From positions 372,001 through 436,000 of the forward strand of contig NJPS01000006.1 in the NCBI GenBank assembly GCA_002946415.1: a stretch of DNA of 64,000 nt, in the 5' to 3' direction. Positions 49,091 through 58,298 of the stretch are shown in pieces. The first letter of the stretch is position 1. The number at the start of each line of letters is the position of its first letter. This DNA comes from Rutstroemia sp. NJR-2017a BVV2. Its lineage: Eukaryota; Ascomycota; Leotiomycetes; Helotiales; Rutstroemiaceae. The notes under the pieces are model-generated. The model did not search any database, was not told the origin of the DNA, and saw only the letters and a list, made by a program, of their open reading frames with translations. The position numbers and the translations under genes were made by a program.

Positions 49091-49456
49091 ATGGTCGGTC
49101 AGTCATTTACTCTAAATTGTTCACAACTAATATATTTACAGTCCAAAGACTCAAACCACACCTACGTTCACTTCACCCTGTCCCGTGTAGCTGATCTCTT
49201 TGAGGACTTCTGCAAAGACAAACTACCAGATGACGATATCTACGTGCCACCTCACAACCAGCCCATAAATCCAGAGGATGAGGATGATGTAGTCCCTGAT
49301 CAGCACGCCGCTTTCGGTATCCAGAGAGCAACACAAAAAACCAAAGAAGCCGCTTGGAAAGATCTAGGCCTGGCGGAACTGATGAAGAAGGGACCCGGAG
49401 GACAAAATGGAGTTGGAGAGTCGAGTTTGAGAGGCGCGAGGAGCTTACCCAGATAG
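49091..49456 (+). CDS. Small acidic unknown protein, about 105-121 residues
   Basis: The frame runs from ATG 49091 to 49456 (121 codons). A 48-nt segment directly after the ATG (49094-49141, GTCGGT...TTTACAG) looks like an intron and is a multiple of three; removing it gives MSKDSNHTYVHFTLSRV... and 105 residues. The body has an amphipathic start (VADLFEDFCKDKL), an acidic, Pro-rich middle (PDDDIYVPPHNQP, NPEDEDDVVPD) and a helical AAWKDLGLAELMKKGPG. It has no signal peptide, membrane segment or motif I recognise. The steady coding character and divergent pairing with RPS29 make it a probable real gene. Confidence 0.6.
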   Translation: MVGQSFTLNCSQLIYLQSKDSNHTYVHFTLSRVADLFEDFCKDKLPDDDIYVPPHNQPINPEDEDDVVPDQHAAFGIQRATQKTKEAAWKDLGLAELMKKGPGGQNGVGESSLRGARSLPR

Positions 49457-49983
49457 GGAAAGAAGAAAATCTGGCAGCTGAATGAATGTCGTGATAGATG
49501 GGCGAAACCACACGCCGTGCAATAGCTGTGATTTTGGGATCTGCTAAACGGCTGGAGTTACCGATAGTATGATAATGAAGTAAGATCTGGTCGGGAATGG
49601 CTGTAATCGGGAGTTTGGCGTTGCTGAGATATTCTTGTCGTGTTTTGAGTTGAGGGAAGTTCAAAGGCTATCCAGAGGGCAGGACTCACGCGCAAACATG
49701 GTGATCGTTTGCGTATCATCTCATGACTTCGATTGTCGTGACACTATGCCAGAGTCTAGCATTCTGCAAGAGAACGCAATAATGCTGATATGGTTGTCCA
49801 TCTTCTCTTGAACAGTGTCTATCTCAAAGAGAAGTTTCAAGCCACCTGTTCCCAATCCCAACCTCAACTCCATGCAAACCAAACTCCATGCGAGTCTAAC
49901 ATCTGACCGTGATACACCTAACACCCATACAATAGAACAAGTAAAGCATAGGAAGCTCTCCATGACCGTGGGTCAAATTCCCC
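49457..49983. other. Intergenic between convergent genes
   Basis: 527 bp between the small unknown gene and the TRS31 stop. No gene is seen. Confidence 0.6.
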
Positions 49984-50735
49984 CTAACTCTTGCCTAAGA
50001 ATGCCTCCCTCTCAACCACCTCTTCCTGGAACTTGACCAAAAACACCGTCTTCCCAGGCCACAGCTCACCCTCCTCTCCCCTTCCCACACTATGTGCCGT
50101 AACCCTTGCCGGAAACCCCGCCCCATCGCAAACCCCCTCAATGATGCCCGCTACAAACGCCGCGCAGTTCAATTGGTTCATCTCCTTCGGGACGCTGATA
50201 TACTGATTTACCAGCGGCTCGTTGTCTGATATCATGTATTCGTCTGGAGTATCGGGGTTGGAGGACTTCTCAAGGGCATCGGCGGGTCGTGAGAAGAGAT
50301 GACGCCAGAGGACTGTGGTTATGAATTGAAGAAGGGCGATGATGTTGAGAGGTCGGGTTTGCGTGCGCGGGGGCTCGCGATACAAGAGAAGATCCAGAAG
50401 TTTGAGACCGATAGGGTGGCCTTGCGCGTTAAGTCTATCATTATAGATACCGTCAGCTCTTTTGATTCTGGTTTCAACCCGCGCAGTTGCTAGATGACTG
50501 AAGCTCTTACCGCTTCTCCAGATCCTGAATACCAGTTACCCGCCTTTGCGCATAGCTGACCATCTCCCCAAAGAGATATGCGAAGCTGGCCTGACTTAGT
50601 TCCTGCGTCCGACTTCGATTTAACGGTCTGTGATATATCGTCTTGCCGGTCGACGGATATCGAAGGCCGGATTGGGAGCCTCGTTGGGCATGGGAGGACT
50701 GGCTGGCCAATGGTGGCTTCACTGGTTGTGAAGAC
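49984..50735 (-). CDS. TRS31: TRAPP complex subunit Trs31 (TRAPPC5)
   Basis: Exons 50735-50512 and 50434-49984 with a 77-nt intron (GTAAGA...GATAG) join DLEKR-LNAQGHPIG and give 224 residues. The region from about 30 to the end is the Bet3-like fold of TRAPP small subunits: KTIYHRPLNRSRTQELSQAS, FAYLFGEMV, then NQYISVPKEMNQLNCAAF and FLVKFQEEVVERE near the C-terminus. Trs31 is a core subunit of TRAPP complexes, which activate the Rab GTPase Ypt1 at the Golgi and act in ER-to-Golgi traffic and autophagy. A fungal insertion of Ser/Asp-rich residues (EKSSNPDTPDEYMISDN) lies in the middle. The start MSSQPVKPPL is the first AUG in frame that leaves the conserved block whole. Confidence 0.93.
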
Positions 50736-51039
50736 ATTTTTATTCTTTCTTTATCAGCGGCAGCGTAACATAAATGACATCCAACTGAGCTATTTGCTGG
50801 AATATGGTGATGTTTTAAGGTAGATGTACGCCGCTGATTGTTTGTCTGCAAGGCTGCGGAAAGTGAAAGTGAGATTCTATGCCAAGCGAGGGGTGTAAAT
50901 AGTACAAAGAGAGAATGAGAAAAGTCAACAACGAGCTTGCGCTCTAACTATGGGTGCATTAGTATTCTAGTGTATTATATAATTTAATGTACAGTCTATA
51001 GTCATCGCTTAATTGTAAACGTTTTGTGGTCATCCTGAT
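50736..51039. other. Intergenic, TRS31 promoter
   Basis: 304 bp between the TRS31 start and the stop of the Sec14-like gene, in a head-to-tail arrangement. No gene is seen. Confidence 0.6.
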
Positions 51040-52296
51040 TTATGCCTCCCCGCCGTTTGCAACCGGAGCTGGATCAGCTGATTTTGCAGTAGCATCCGCT
51101 GTCCCATTTGTCTGAACATTCTCAATTGGCGCCGTAGCGGTAGCATTTCCATTCTCTGGAGTTTTAGGCTTCTCCGCAACGGGCTTACCCACACTTGGTG
51201 CGTCGCCGCCTTTCAAGTAAACCTCGCTCTCTCCAACCTGCTTGCCCCCCTTTACCCAACGCTCGTGCATCTCATCTTGACGAGTTTTGCAAACCTCAAG
51301 CAGCGCAGGCCAATATGTAGCATGGTCGTACTCGAATTGCAAATCACCGTTGAACTCAGTCCAGAGCTGGTTGGCAGGGACATGTTGGCGCATATCATCG
51401 TTAAACTTCAACTTTGCCTTTGTCAGTGGATCAATGAATGGCGTGATGAGTTTGAAGAATCCGTTCACTATCCATGGAACTACAGTTTGTCAGTATATAT
51501 GGCTTTGGTAAGTTGTAGTGCACTCACTATTGACAACCAATGCCCTGCCTAAGCGTTCCGGATAATGAGTCTGGAGAATATTCAACACTTCTCGACCTTG
51601 TCCAATTCCAGGTGCAGTGTTCGACCGACTCTTACTCGACTTGAAATTGATCAGGAGTGTAAGAGTTTCTTGATTAGGTATCATCAAATCAATCACACGC
51701 TCAACCATGAAGACCAAGTGTTGAACTTGCTTGGGGCTTGGCTCGGTATTCTGTCGCCCAGGGTTCATGTAGTGGCATGGACGTCCATCATTGTCGTAGC
51801 CCAGAAGGAATTGCTTCCCAGTCTCGTTCTCAACAGAGAGATCATCGCCGCTTAAACTGTAGACGCCATATTCCCTTCTCCATGCCAATGTTCCTAGTAA
51901 TCGCTTGGGTGCTTCCGTACCCGACCATTTGGTAGCTCGAAGAAATCGCAATAAACATTCTCGCGTCAACCACATCTTTTCTTGATCTGTGATAGGACCC
52001 CCTTTGCCATCTTTAGCTGGAATCTCGGTCCATAATCTAACTGTGTCTAACAGAGCATCAAATTGGAGTTGCTGGTCTGCAGTGAGCTCCGCGGGTGGTG
52101 CAGGCTTCACAGAGGGGTCGGGGTTAAGAAATGGTGGTTTGAGAGGAGATGTTCTTGGTTGCTGGGCTGGGCTGGCGGCAGCCGTTTCTACTACAGGTGG
52201 CTTCTCGTTGGTGGCGTCTGCCAGATTGACCGCCGCGAAATCTTTTGCGATTGTCATGGTCCCGTCCTGATTATCTTGTACTATCGTGGTTGCCAT
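51040..52296 (-). CDS. Sec14-like phosphatidylinositol transfer protein (PDR16/Sfh3-like)
   Basis: Exons 52296-51528 and 51479-51040 with a 48-nt intron (GTGAGT...TGTAG) join VVN-IPWIVNGFF and give 402 residues. The CRAL-TRIO N-terminal segment (LTRECLLRFLRATKW) is at about 110-150. The lipid-binding domain follows, with REYGVYSLSG, YDNDGRPCHYMNPG, LINFKSSKSRSNTAPG, and then THYPERLGRALVVNIPW and FIDPLTKAKLKFNDD. The last two blocks are characteristic of Pdr16-type Sec14 homologues, which influence azole tolerance, sterol homeostasis and lipid droplets in yeast. N- and C-terminal tails are Pro/Ala/Thr-rich and disordered. It is soluble and probably peripheral at membranes. The close orthologue is inferred; the CRAL-TRIO fold is certain. 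Confidence 0.9.
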
Positions 52297-53205
52297 GCTT
52301 ACTCGAGGGCTAGGGTGAGGCTTTGTCTTTGGTCGTAGAAGTTCTTGGATGTTAAAAGAGCAATTGTGATCTTTCAGAACATAGAACTTGAGCCAGTCTT
52401 GGGGTTTTAAAGGGGGGTTAGCTCCGTTACAACACGATTACGAAAGTTATGAAGTGGTGTTGCGACTCGCGAGTACAAGTATGCTTGGTGGTAGTAACAC
52501 TTTGGAGCACAAAAAGACCCGAGCTCGCAATCTAAAACTGTAGCGCCACATATACAGCCTTGCAGATCTAGATGCGGTGAGGAGGTCAGACATGGAAGAT
52601 CTCGTCCTAGCTTTCCATACCCCTATCACAATTGCATTCGAGGGCCTTGGCGTTTGCGGCAAGTCAAAGTGATCCGACGTTGCTGGTCGTAACTCAGAAT
52701 TTGTTCGAGATACATCATAGTTATAGCTTTCATAGCCTACTGTCTTACGCCAGTGTTGTCTCTGCTGTCCAGAAGAGGAAAGTCCAACACATAGTATTAA
52801 AAAACTGTGAATTAGTATGATCATCGTAGAAGTTCTAGAAAGAAAGCGGTATTCTGGAGTAGAGGATATAGCTCTTCTGCTTGGCAAAATTAGGCCGATA
52901 GGACAATACATTGGAACCAATATAATTCAAATATCTTTGGATATTATGTTTAAGCAAATATCAAAAGACTCTAAGATATTATAACACTTTCATGTCCCAA
53001 CATGATTTGGGTATCATTGTCAGCTTAAGTTATTATTTCTGTACAAGCCGAAAAGTGTGGCTAGAAGACCCTTGAAAGATGTGGCTTAAAAATTATTTCG
53101 CGAAAGCACTTTACGAAAAGCGCGTTGCGACGCGTCTTCCCAGACCTTACTGTAAACCTCCAAACCAAACCAAATATACCATCGAAACTCAGGATACCAC
53201 AGAAG
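52297..53205. other. Divergent promoter region, Sec14-like and POL12
   Basis: 909 bp between divergent start codons. A minus-strand frame at 52447-52920 lacks any motif and is likely chance. ACGCGTC at 53130-53136 contains the MluI cell-cycle box core (ACGCGT), about 70 bp before the POL12 start, which fits a replication gene. Confidence 0.5.
53130..53136. promoter_or_regulatory. Possible MCB (MluI cell-cycle box) upstream of POL12
   Basis: The bases read ACGCGTC, with a GCGCGTTGCG patch just before. ACGCGT is the binding core for MBF in yeasts, which drives G1/S replication genes. The position, about 70 bp before the start codon of a replication gene, is suggestive; one short site could occur by chance. 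Confidence 0.4.
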
Positions 53206-55328
53206 ATGGCCGAATCGGTTGACGATGAGCTTAAGGATCTTTTTGCATCCGCCACTGCCTCTGGCGGTGCCATTGAACCAGATGTACTCGCCGAATTGCA
53301 CTCGATTATGCGCATGCATTCAATTCCTCCCCAGGAGCTATTCTACAAATGGGAATCCTACAGTATAAAGATGGGACAGGACGACATGAGACTTAACATA
53401 GACACTGTTCGAGCATTAAAACAAGATATCCAAGATGGTCTGGAGAGGGATAGCCGGAAAACGAAAGCGCAAGCATCAAACAAGCGGATGGCACCGGCAG
53501 CTCGAAATGCTGGAGGTAGTGGTGATGTGTTTGGGATGTTAGATGCACTTTCAAACTACCTGTGATTTCAGCTGATTATGGTATAGGTTGGATGGACTTT
53601 CACCCAACACACCGATGGGTGGGAGCAAGTCTCGAGTAAGCGGTGCCGCAAAACGAAAAGTCGAAAGCCCCTCAATTTCACGAACCAAAGCGGAACCTGC
53701 GAGCAGTCCACCAAATGTCAAGGCCTACAAGCCTATTGATGGTGGTGGAAATGTCTCTTTTAATGATCGAGCAAATGCCGGGCAGGTTGTAGAGGTCCTG
53801 AATACTCATTTAGAAGTCCCCGAACCTCCAATTGCGCCTTACGCTGAATCTCGAATCAAGCTTATGGCATACTCCGATATGAAGAAATTATCATACAAAA
53901 CAATGGCTATGAAGTCATCAGAAGCATCGGAAATATTAGATGATAGGATAGACGATTTTATGCTTCTCATCCAAGAGCACCATAAATTAGAGGACTCGGA
54001 TTTTGGAAGTGCTGCAAGCCAGAGCACAAACGAGATAGTAGCAGTAGGGAGGATAGCATGTGACTCTCCGGAAGGGAAGCTGAACCCGTCGTCACTAGTT
54101 CTGGAGACTTCGCGAAGGATGGGGGCAGGATTACGGATACCTCTGAAGGTGGACAATCTCAAAGGGTTTCAGTTCTTCCCTGGCCAGATAGTCGCATTGA
54201 AAGGTATTAATGCTTCAGGAGAAGATTTCACAGTCAGCGAGATTCTAGAAGCACCATTACTCAAGGCCCATGCGGTAGCCCCAGTTGTTCTTGATGATCA
54301 TATACAAAGACTCCGAGGAGGTCCTGATGCGATGGATACAGATTCCGCACCGGCTCCGCTTAATATCCTAATAGGTTCCGGCCCTTTCTCAGCAGATGAT
54401 AACCTGGACTTCGAGCCTCTTCACGCTCTATGTAGTCAAGCAGCCGACACCTACGCTGATGCTCTAATACTGACCGGACCCTTCCTCGACATCGACCATC
54501 CATTAATAGCAACGGGAGACTTCGATCTCCCCGAAGAAGCTCTATCAGAACCGGATTCCGCAACCATGACCACCGTATTTCGATACCTCATCACACCCGC
54601 CTTCACACAACTCGTAAACTCCCATCCCCGCATAACGATCATCCTCATTCCCTCCGTCAAAGACGCCATCTGCAAGCACGCATCCTGGCCACAAGAACCC
54701 TTCCCCAAGAGCGGTTTGGGTCTTCCAAAGAACGTCCGTATACTTGGCAACCCGTCTAGTTTCGCCATCAATGAAATCAATATGAGCATCTCCTCTCAAG
54801 ATATCCTATTCGAGCTTCGCAACGAGGAAGTTCTTGGAGGACGACCCCCAGAGCCTACTTTACTTGCTCGATTACCGCGGTATCTCATCGAGCAGCGCCA
54901 TCTCTTCCCGCTATTTCCTCCAGTGCAAAGGGATAAGCTGCCCAAGACTGGAACAGAAGAGGGGATACCTGTTGGGGCAATGCTTGATATCAGTTATCTG
55001 AAGCTGGGAGAGATGATAAACGTCAAGCCAGACGTTTTGGTAGTCCCGAGTTCATTACCACCTTTTGCTAAGGTATGTTGATTCTTGTCAAATTGAGTTG
55101 CTGTTACGAGGGTCCGATGAAGAACAATTAGCTAACGTTTTGCCATTTTAGGTCGTGGAAAGTGTACTGGTTATAAATCCAGGCTATTTATCAAAGAGGA
55201 GGGGCGCGGGCACTTATGCGAGAGTCTCTGCATATCCAGCGACAATAACGGATGAAGAGAGGGCAGGAGGACAAATGATTGCCCATAAGCTGTTTGAAAG
55301 GGCACGGGTAGATGTTGTACGCATATGA
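53206..55328 (+). CDS. POL12: DNA polymerase alpha subunit B
   Basis: Exons 53206-53537, 53587-55072 and 55152-55328, with introns of 49 and 79 nt, give 664 residues. The join VFGM-LDGLSPNTPM restores the family motif. The N-terminal helical domain (MAESVDDELKDLF) binds partners. A linker rich in Ser/Lys follows. From about 200 comes an OB-fold part (VGRIACDSPEGKLNPSSLVLE, FFPGQIVALKG), and then the calcineurin-like but inactive phosphoesterase domain (LNILIGSGPF, ADALILTGPFLD, IILIPSVKDA, DVLVVPSSLPPFAKVVE). The C-terminus ends ARVDVVRI. The protein is the scaffold of polymerase alpha-primase, which lays down RNA-DNA primers in S phase and helps telomere replication. It is tail-to-tail with MFAP1, 140 bp apart. 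Confidence 0.95.
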
Positions 55329-55468
55329 AATCTCTTGGTAGAATTACCTGTGCTATTTGGATTGCAAATAGGTCATGAAATGAGCGCATGATGAACAACG
55401 TTTTCCAAACTGGATTTTGAATATCTTATTAGGGCGTGATGTATTATGGCATGATATGATATGAGAAA

Positions 55469-56917
55469 CTATCTTGAATCCACTCTTCGGCGCTTGTCAC
55501 TTTCGTACCGATCAGTATCCCTTGACGTGCTTCGTTTCCGCCGATGTCGGTCGTCTCTGTCGTCGCGGTATCGATCCCGTCGAGGCGATCTATCCCGGCG
55601 GGGCGACCTGGATCTTGAGCGAGAGCGTCTCCTATCTCTGTCATCTCTGCCACCACCCGGTCGATACGTATCGCCACCTCTTGATCGATCTTGTCTTTCG
55701 TCTCCTTGTCTCATAGATTTAGGACCTTCGGGAGCACCAGCAATCTTCTTTCTCTCCCCCACAGGCATATTATTGGCACCGCTTGCACCTGCCCTATCTC
55801 TGTCAGGCATGAATCGTTCGTCCCCAACGATTCCTCCCAGATCCCCATCCTTTTTCCTTGGACCTCTGTCGTCAAATTGTCCCCATCTGCCTGTGTCTTC
55901 TGTTTTCAAATCCCGGTACTTTGTAGCGCCCTTCTTTCCCAATTTCGTCATATCCCTCATTTGAAGCGCTTTCGGCAACAACTCTCGATTTTGAACATCA
56001 TCCGCGTATCTTGAGCCCATGATATCCCTCTTGTCCAAGCCCTCCGCAGCAAGAGTATCGTTGTAGAATGCACCTTTGTGGTAGTACTTCTGTAGATGCG
56101 CCATCTTCCCCTTCCCTTCTCTCTCCTCTTTCTGTTTCGCAATATATTCGTCATCTTCCTTTTTCCTCTCCTCCTCGGTGAGATTTTTTCTCCTCTCGAT
56201 CTCTTCCCGCTCTTTCTCTCGTGCCTCAATTGCTTCCCTATCTCTCTTAATCCTTTTCAACTCCCTCAATTTCCACGCCGCCAGTTCGGCTTCCGGATCG
56301 ATGTCGTCCGTGTCATCCACATCATCTTCCTCTTCATCGTCATCCCAATTCTTCTTCCCAGCCTCCTTAGCAGCAATATCTTTCCTGATCTGTTCCTCCA
56401 CCAGCTCGTCCGCCGCTTTCTTCTTCCTCGCTTCTTCCTCTGCTATCAATTCTTCCTCCGTCTTGGAGTTTGCTTTCACTGACGCTCCTAGATTCCTCTT
56501 ATCCTTTTTAATGAACGTCGGTCTCATCATAACCCTTCTCGGCGCTTCTTCCTCACTGCTCTCCTCTTCCTCACTGTCTTCGTCTTCGTCCTCACTTCCT
56601 TCCTCGCTCTCTTCCTCTTCCTCCTCTTCCGTCACAAATCCCTCCTCCTCCGCGGCTTTTCGAGCCTTTTCTTCCTGTACGCGCGCATTTTCCTTTTCAG
56701 CCGCAAGTCGCCTTCGCTCATTCAGATCGACCTTGTTCAGGCTACTTGATATCCCTCCAGCTGTCGATACCTTTGGTGGCGGCGCAATTGGTTTTTGAGC
56801 TGGAGTTTCATCTTCGCTGGCTGAGGAGTCGGAGGACTCATCTTCTTGGAGATGCGCTTTGCCAGGTCGGTATCGTGGTGCTTTCACCGGATTGGCAGTC
56901 ATACGTTTTGGAGGCAT
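55469..56917 (-). CDS. MFAP1-like spliceosomal protein
   Basis: A single exon encodes 482 residues from MPPKRMTANPVKAPRYRPGKA. The N-terminal half is highly acidic (Glu/Ser/Asp runs at about 85-125). The conserved MFAP1 block lies at about 110-360: RRVMMRPTFIKKDKR, a long charged coiled coil, then KMAHLQKYYHKGAFY, DIMGSRYADDVQNRELLP and MTKLGKKGATKYRDLKTEDT. The fungal C-terminus adds an Arg/Ser/Asp-rich tail (RRRSRSRSRSPRRDRS), like SR proteins. In animals and yeasts MFAP1/Spp381 belongs to the U4/U6.U5 tri-snRNP and B complex, so a nuclear splicing role is expected. The long frames on the opposite strand are shadows of its Glu/Ser-rich codons. Confidence 0.92.
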   Translation of the reverse strand: MPPKRMTANPVKAPRYRPGKAHLQEDESSDSSASEDETPAQKPIAPPPKVSTAGGISSSLNKVDLNERRRLAAEKENARVQEEKARKAAEEEGFVTEEEEEEESEEGSEDEDEDSEEEESSEEEAPRRVMMRPTFIKKDKRNLGASVKANSKTEEELIAEEEARKKKAADELVEEQIRKDIAAKEAGKKNWDDDEEEDDVDDTDDIDPEAELAAWKLRELKRIKRDREAIEAREKEREEIERRKNLTEEERKKEDDEYIAKQKEEREGKGKMAHLQKYYHKGAFYNDTLAAEGLDKRDIMGSRYADDVQNRELLPKALQMRDMTKLGKKGATKYRDLKTEDTGRWGQFDDRGPRKKDGDLGGIVGDERFMPDRDRAGASGANNMPVGERKKIAGAPEGPKSMRQGDERQDRSRGGDTYRPGGGRDDRDRRRSRSRSRSPRRDRSPRRDRYRDDRDDRHRRKRSTSRDTDRYESDKRRRVDSR

Positions 56918-57332
56918 ATTTAGGATCAATTGTATTATTATTGAGTTTCGAGTTTTTGGATGATTGCGTCGAAATAATTCCTAGGAGCTTTACAAGGCTG
57001 GACAAAAATAGCGTGGTTACTTAGGCTGCGTCATATCCCTGCAATAAAATCCATGTCCCGTCCAGAGTAGCTTCAAGTGCAAAATGAAAAAGTTATGGCT
57101 GTCTTGTTTCCTACCGGAATGAGTAATAGCCACTCCTCAAACAGTTAATATTGATGTCTTTTGACTGAACCTGTCTACATTTTCTTCCCTTTTCCCAAAA
57201 ACTCAAGCAAGAATAGAATGCCGTTTAGTGTGACCTCTTGGTATCAAACTCGTTAGATATTTTTGGTGACCGAACCCCTCTCATGAACGCCATTCGCCGC
57301 AGAATGCAAAACTTTACTACCCACCCGCTATC
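56918..57332. other. Intergenic, MFAP1 promoter
   Basis: 415 bp between the MFAP1 start and the ALB1 stop. No gene is seen. Confidence 0.6.
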
Positions 57333-57925
57333 TCACAAAATCTCCTCGTCCTCTACTGGTGCAGGTAAAGGAACTGATTGAGCTGTAGCCTCAGTAGGTA
57401 TCGGCGCAGGAGTTGCCTCGTCCATTTCAACTTCGCTCTGGTTCTCATCGTCGTCCATATCTTCCTGGGCCTCATTTTCTTTTTCAATCAAATCCTCCAT
57501 GGCCTTCTTCATGGCGATCTTCTTGTTCAAGTCTTCCCAAGTCTTGGCTCGCTCCTGAACAGTCCTTCCTCTTCCTTTGCTTTTCTCGACTTTGCGCTCT
57601 GTCCTGTCCATCACAGCTTCCGCACGATCCATGCCTTTCTCTTGCCGCCTCCTGGCTTTTGCGCTCAACTGTTTCTTCCCATTCTTCTTCTTAGAAACAC
57701 CGGCGCCTTGGTGAACGGCTAGGACTTGGGGGTGGTATGTTGTCTCTACTGGAGCTTTGACATCTTTGAGCGACTTATCGGTATCGATACTCGGAGAGGA
57801 TGCTCTTTTTGCGGCGCGGGAATGCACCGAGGTAGCTATAAAGGTTGTCAGTATTCACGATAATGCAGAGGTAATCGCAATCTTTACTCACCACCCTTCT
57901 TCTTCAAAGGCGCTGTTTTACCCAT
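57333..57925 (-). CDS. ALB1: Ribosome biogenesis protein Alb1
   Basis: Exons 57925-57892 and 57835-57333 with a 56-nt intron (GTGAGT...TATAG) give 178 residues starting MGKTAPLKKKGATSVHSRAA. The short first exon, only 11 codons, supplies the Lys-rich start. The core SKKKNGKKQLSAKARRRQEKGMDRAEAV and TWEDLNKKI is typical of Alb1 (PF09135). It is a small, basic, helical protein that binds Arx1 and travels with pre-60S particles from nucleus to cytoplasm. The C-terminal 50 residues are acidic and Pro-rich. It diverges from the deubiquitinase gene, with 373 bp between starts. Confidence 0.9.
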
Positions 57926-58298
57926 TTTTGTGATACGCTACAAGTAGAGAATAAATTGTTCAGTTATTTTTCTTCTGGATCTACGAATATTCACTGTGGG
58001 GAACGCCCGCATGAAGAACAAGAGGGCCGCTACATTAACGCTAAACCCCATACGATTTCGAGCACATGTAAGAGTCTAACACTAAATTCAGCAGCAGCAT
58101 TTCTAATGCTATTTCACGACACCATACGAGCCACCGAGCATATCTCACGATTAGATATCCTTAATTGACGCCTCCCGGAACTATGCTCCGCATCTATATC
58201 CAGCCACCCTAACTTAATTGCAGTGTTCAACAGAACATCAGAATCAGACTTGTCGTATCTCACTCGGCGACTGGAAACCTTTGGCCACAGGCCCAACG
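57926..58298. promoter_or_regulatory. Divergent promoter region, ALB1 and UBP1-like
   Basis: 373 bp between start codons. The frame of the deubiquitinase extends upstream of its first AUG for 27 codons without a Met, so the leader is open but probably not translated from an AUG. No clear TATA was seen. Confidence 0.5.

Noticed and set aside
55461..56798. Several Ser/Leu-rich plus-strand frames
   Set aside because: Antisense of the Glu/Lys/Arg-rich MFAP1 coding sequence.
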